Assembly (NCBI RefSeq): GCF_001440405.1
Contig: NZ_LLXX01000198.1
Location: 1 to 35,813, forward strand
Direction: 5' to 3'
Length of the DNA stretch: 35,813 bases
Source: Bradyrhizobium valentinum
GTDB lineage: Bacteria > Pseudomonadota > Alphaproteobacteria > Rhizobiales > Xanthobacteraceae
Positions 33,232 through 35,813 of this stretch are shown in pieces. The position numbers and the translations under genes are program-made. A model generated the notes under the pieces. It ran no database searches, was not told the origin of the DNA, and was given only the letters and a program-made list of their open reading frames with translations. Position 1 is the stretch's first letter. Each line of letters starts with the position of its first letter.

Positions 33232-33265
33232 AATCCACCGGCCGCTCCGGCCGGTGGATTTTTTT
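33232..33265 (+). terminator. Rho-independent terminator
   Basis: Perfect 13-bp stem aatccaccggccg / cggccggtggatt with a three-base loop, followed by TTTTT. It lies 34 bases after the stop of the Gly/Tyr-rich protein gene and isolates it from the HisE-like gene downstream. Confidence 0.95.
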
Positions 33266-33322
33266 GCGTTTGCAGGGTCGGCCGTTAACACGCTTGCCAT
33301 GGCTTTGCATTAGGTTGGAACG

Positions 33323-33775
33323 ATGAGTGATTCGCTCGAACGGCTTTATCAGGCTGTCATCGCGGCCAGGGATCTCGATCCGGCAACGTCGCGCACGGCC
33401 CGGCTGTTTCAGCGTGGCCCCTCCAAGATGGCCAAGAAGCTCGCTGAGGAAGCCATCGAAGTCGTGATCGACGCCGTCAACGGCAAGACCGAGGCGGTGG
33501 TCCGCGAGAGCGCCGATCTGCTCTACAACCTGACCGTTCTCTGGGCGGCGGCGGGCGTGAGGCCCGAGGACGTCTGGCGCGAAATGGAACGGCGTGAGGA
33601 TTTGCTCGGCATCGCCGAGAAGCTGCCGAAGTCGGCCGTCAAAATGTCCAAAGCCCTTGCGAGCACGGCGGCGCCCAAGGCGCTGCCCAAAACACTACCC
33701 AAGGCGACGGCGTCCCCTGCAGTCCGGCGGCGAATTGTCGCGCTGGAAGGCCGCTCCTTGCGTAAACGGCACTAA
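33323..33775 (+). CDS. HisE-like phosphoribosyl-ATP pyrophosphohydrolase with extra tail
   Basis: 150 residues. Residues 1-105 are a HisE/MazG-type all-alpha pyrophosphohydrolase: LERLYQAVIAARDLDPATSR, then KMAKKLAEEAIEVVIDAVNG and VRESADLLYNLTVLWAAAGV with the EExxE and ExxD metal ligands. HisE carries out the second step of histidine synthesis. Two features are odd: the gene is not beside other his genes, and residues from about 110 form an Ala/Pro/Lys-rich repeat (KALPKTLPKATASP) and a basic end (RSLRKRH) absent from usual HisE of about 107 residues. It may be a paralogue with another nucleotide substrate. Confidence 0.82.
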   Translation: MSDSLERLYQAVIAARDLDPATSRTARLFQRGPSKMAKKLAEEAIEVVIDAVNGKTEAVVRESADLLYNLTVLWAAAGVRPEDVWREMERREDLLGIAEKLPKSAVKMSKALASTAAPKALPKTLPKATASPAVRRRIVALEGRSLRKRH

Positions 33776-33823
33776 TTCCTCTCGAATTCCGTTCTTTTCC
33801 GGCATGGACAAATCCGCCGCAGG

Positions 33824-34420
33824 ATGGTTGATGCGCGCATGCTGAAACGGACCTACGACTGGTGTATCGACGCCGCCGACAAGCCTTATGCGCTTTGGAT
33901 CATGGCGGCCGTCTCCTTTGCGGAAAGCTCGTTCTTTCCGATCCCGCCCGATATCATGCTGCTGCCGATGTCGCTGGCGCGGCCGAAGAAGGCATGGTGG
34001 TTCGCGACCGTCTGTACGGTCGCGTCGGTTGCCGGCGGCGTGGTCGGATACGCGATCGGCGCGCTGCTCTACGATTCGATCGGGCACTGGCTGATCACCA
34101 TCTACGGGCTCAGTGACAAGGTCGAGACCTTCCGGGCCTCCTATGCCGAATGGGGCGCAGTGATCATACTCGTGAAGGGCCTGACGCCGATCCCCTACAA
34201 GCTCGTGACCATCACCTCGGGTTTCGCCGGCTACAATATCTGGCTGTTCATCCTGTGCTCGATCGTGGCGCGTGGGGGGCGGTTCTTTGTGGTCGCGGTC
34301 CTGCTCAATCGCTACGGCGACCCGATCCGCAAGGAACTTGAGAAGCGGCTCGGGATGTGGGTTGCTATCGGTGCCATTGTCCTGGTGCTCGGCTTCTACA
34401 TCGCGTTCAAGCTGGTCTAG
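33824..34420 (+). CDS. YqaA/DedA-family membrane protein
   Basis: A 198-residue inner-membrane protein of the SNARE-associated/DedA superfamily, YqaA branch, with about five hydrophobic segments. Key family stretches are VSFAESSFFPIPPDIMLLPM (re-entrant loop with the Glu and Pro residues), GVVGYAIGALLYDSIGHWL and GLTPIPYKLVTITSGFAG with IVARGGRFF. DedA-type proteins are linked to lipid carrier flipping and membrane homeostasis. The ATG at 33824 has a weak AGG; MLKRTYDW at 33839 is an alternative start. Confidence 0.9.
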   Translation: MVDARMLKRTYDWCIDAADKPYALWIMAAVSFAESSFFPIPPDIMLLPMSLARPKKAWWFATVCTVASVAGGVVGYAIGALLYDSIGHWLITIYGLSDKVETFRASYAEWGAVIILVKGLTPIPYKLVTITSGFAGYNIWLFILCSIVARGGRFFVVAVLLNRYGDPIRKELEKRLGMWVAIGAIVLVLGFYIAFKLV

Positions 34421-34459
34421 CGCTTTGCCGGCATCCCGGCTTCAGGCTACGTTCGCGTG

Positions 34460-35029
34460 ATGTCCGATCGAACCGGCCTCCTGCTCAAACTGTTCGGGAC
34501 GCAACTTGCGACCGCGGGCCTCGTTGCGTCCATGCTGGCGGTCTCTGCCGAAGCCGGCTGGCCCCAGCCTACGCTCGGCGTGCAGTCGCCGGCCCAGCAA
34601 CCGGTGCAGCCCGAGCCGCAGCAGATCGAGCCGTCCCCGCCACCGCGCGACGAGAATCCGGGCCTGATCAACGAGATCGGCAAGCTGTTCGAGAAATCCA
34701 AATCGCTGCTGCTGCCGCTGAAGAGCCCGGGCGAGACCATCGACGATTTCAACGCGCGCACCAAGGACGCCGGCCAGAGCCTGTCGAATATCGCGAGGCC
34801 CTCGATCATGGTGAGCGGGCGCGCGGCCTGCACGGTGGCGGCCAACGGCGCGCCGGACTGCAAGGCCGGCGCCGACCGGCTGTGCCAGACCAAGGGCTAC
34901 AAGGAAGGCAAGAGCCTCGACACCGACGCGGCCGAGAAATGCTCGCCGAAAGTGTACCTGCCCGGCCGCAAGCGCGAGCCGGGCGACTGCAAGACCGAAA
35001 ATTACGTGACCCGGGCGCTTTGCCAGTAG
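34460..35029 (+). CDS. Exported cysteine-rich protein, unknown function
   Basis: About 189 residues. The start was set at the ATG at 34460 (a GTG lies directly before it). A signal peptide leads to AEA-GWPQ near residue 33, followed by a Gln/Pro-rich linker (QSPAQQPVQPEPQQIEPSPP). Then comes a helical segment (NEIGKLFEKSKSLLLPLKSP) and a C-terminal domain with six cysteines (AACTVAANGAPDCKAG, RLCQTKGYKEG, KCSPKVY, GDCKTEN, ALCQ), so three disulfides are likely. I do not recognise the family. It follows the DedA gene by 39 bases and may be co-transcribed. Confidence 0.8.
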   Translation: MSDRTGLLLKLFGTQLATAGLVASMLAVSAEAGWPQPTLGVQSPAQQPVQPEPQQIEPSPPPRDENPGLINEIGKLFEKSKSLLLPLKSPGETIDDFNARTKDAGQSLSNIARPSIMVSGRAACTVAANGAPDCKAGADRLCQTKGYKEGKSLDTDAAEKCSPKVYLPGRKREPGDCKTENYVTRALCQ

Positions 35030-35187
35030 CGCCAAAACGCAATACTTGACACTGGAAAGATTGCCTTGTTGGTATGACGCCCGGCATCTCTAGGGCGTGA
35101 TCTGGAATGGTGGGCGCCAGGCCTGCGATGGGATCACGCTTTCGAACCGTGCCGCGCTTTACGAAAACAGATTGAGGATCGCTTCGA

Positions 35188-35813
35188 ATGTCCATGCCCG
35201 CGCTGTTCAAGGGCCGCTTGTCGATACCGGTGATCGGATCGCCCCTGTTCATCATCTCCGTGCCCGATCTCGTGATCGCCCAGTGCAAGGCCGGCGTGGT
35301 CGGATCGTTTCCGGCGCTGAACGCGCGGCCGGCTTCGCTGCTCGACGAGTGGATCGCGCGGATCACGGAAGAACTAGCGGCTTACGACAAGGCGCATCCG
35401 GAGCGGCCGTCGGCGCCGTTCGCGGTGAACCAGATCGTTCACAAGTCCAACAACCGGCTCGATCACGACCTTGCGGTCTGCGAGAAGTACAAGGTGCCGA
35501 TCCTGATCACCTCGCTCGGCGCGCGCGAGGATCTCAACAAGGCAGCGCACGACTGGGGCGGCATCGTCTTCCACGACGTGATAAACCAGAAATTCGCGCG
35601 CAAGGCGGTCGAGAAGGGCGCCGACGGCCTGGTCCTGGTGGCGGCCGGCGCCGGCGGCCATGCCGGCACGATCTCGCCGCTGGCCTTCGTCGAGGAGACG
35701 CGCGCCTGGTTCGACGGACCGATCGCGCTGTCGGGCGCCATCGCCAACGGCCGCGCGATCCGCGCGGCGCGGATTCTCGGCGCCGACTTCGCCTATATCG
35801 GCTCCGCCCTCCT
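35188..35813 (+). CDS. Nitronate monooxygenase/2-nitropropane dioxygenase-type flavoprotein (partial)
   Basis: The first 208 codons of a gene cut by the window end. It begins MSMPALFKGRLSIPVIGSPL at 35188, after GAGGATCG. The sequence shows the FMN-dependent TIM-barrel of the nitronate monooxygenase family: PVIGSPLFIISVPDLVIAQC, GVVGSFPALNARP, then GLVLVAAGAGGHAGTISPLA with the putative catalytic His, and GAIANGRAIRAARILGADFA with YIGSAL, the phosphate-binding region. The family oxidises nitronates, but many members are enoyl reductases or of unknown function, so the substrate is not certain. Confidence 0.9.
   Translation, partial: MSMPALFKGRLSIPVIGSPLFIISVPDLVIAQCKAGVVGSFPALNARPASLLDEWIARITEELAAYDKAHPERPSAPFAVNQIVHKSNNRLDHDLAVCEKYKVPILITSLGAREDLNKAAHDWGGIVFHDVINQKFARKAVEKGADGLVLVAAGAGGHAGTISPLAFVEETRAWFDGPIALSGAIANGRAIRAARILGADFAYIGSAL

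Noticed and set aside
35043..35080. TTGACA followed by TATGAC before the flavoprotein gene
   Set aside because: The spacing is about 21 bases, too long for a normal sigma-70 promoter, and the -10 match is weak.

Overview
The window looks like chromosomal core DNA of a Bradyrhizobium-type alphaproteobacterium. The reasons are the high GC content, a BjSemiSWEET1-like 86-residue sugar transporter, a DUF1013/TrcR regulator, an APH-fold homoserine kinase, an NdvA-type glucan exporter, EcfG-type stress promoters, and many intergenic palindromic repeats of kinds common in Bradyrhizobiaceae. The genus call is inference from memory of these families; no search was run.

Layout. 1-988 holds no convincing gene and is a mosaic of dispersed repeats. 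989-2890 is a small stress/signalling patch: a DUF892 ferritin-like protein, two small unknown proteins and a PilZ protein, with two GGAAC-N16/17-CGTT promoters. 2997-5183 holds an aldo/keto reductase, a hotdog thioesterase and a CoA-type Nudix hydrolase. 5435-8832 carries a Bug/TctC binding protein and three exported proteins of unknown role. 8840-10057 encodes a REC-EAL protein in which both domains have lost key residues. 10510-13524 is a TAXI-TRAP transporter operon (fused permease, then binding protein, then a strong terminator). 13853-17450 holds an SDR, a 7-TM protein, a TPR-LprI protein and an unrecognised protein. 17709-19619 is prpE, followed by a lipoprotein, a DUF6494-like protein and SemiSWEET.

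20970-24303 has trcR on the minus strand, divergent from a tight ispH-thrB-rnhA run. 24511-27438 holds a 1-Cys peroxiredoxin and a fadD-DUF924 pair flanked by two inverted copies of one repeat. 27712-31163 holds an S11 D,D-carboxypeptidase and the NdvA-like ABC exporter, two envelope functions. 31482-35029 holds an orphan ABC binding protein, a Gly/Tyr-rich exported protein, a HisE-like pyrophosphohydrolase with an extra tail, a YqaA/DedA membrane protein and an exported Cys-rich protein. A 2-nitropropane dioxygenase-type flavoprotein runs off the right edge.

No phage, insertion sequence with transposase, CRISPR array, tRNA or rRNA was seen. I found no clear multi-gene novel system. The best leads are the doubly degenerate REC-EAL protein, the pair of EcfG-type promoters, the lysozyme-like exported protein at 6616-7806, the four-cysteine-to-two LprI variant, and a 180-bp element with about 50-bp inverted ends at 31266-31444.
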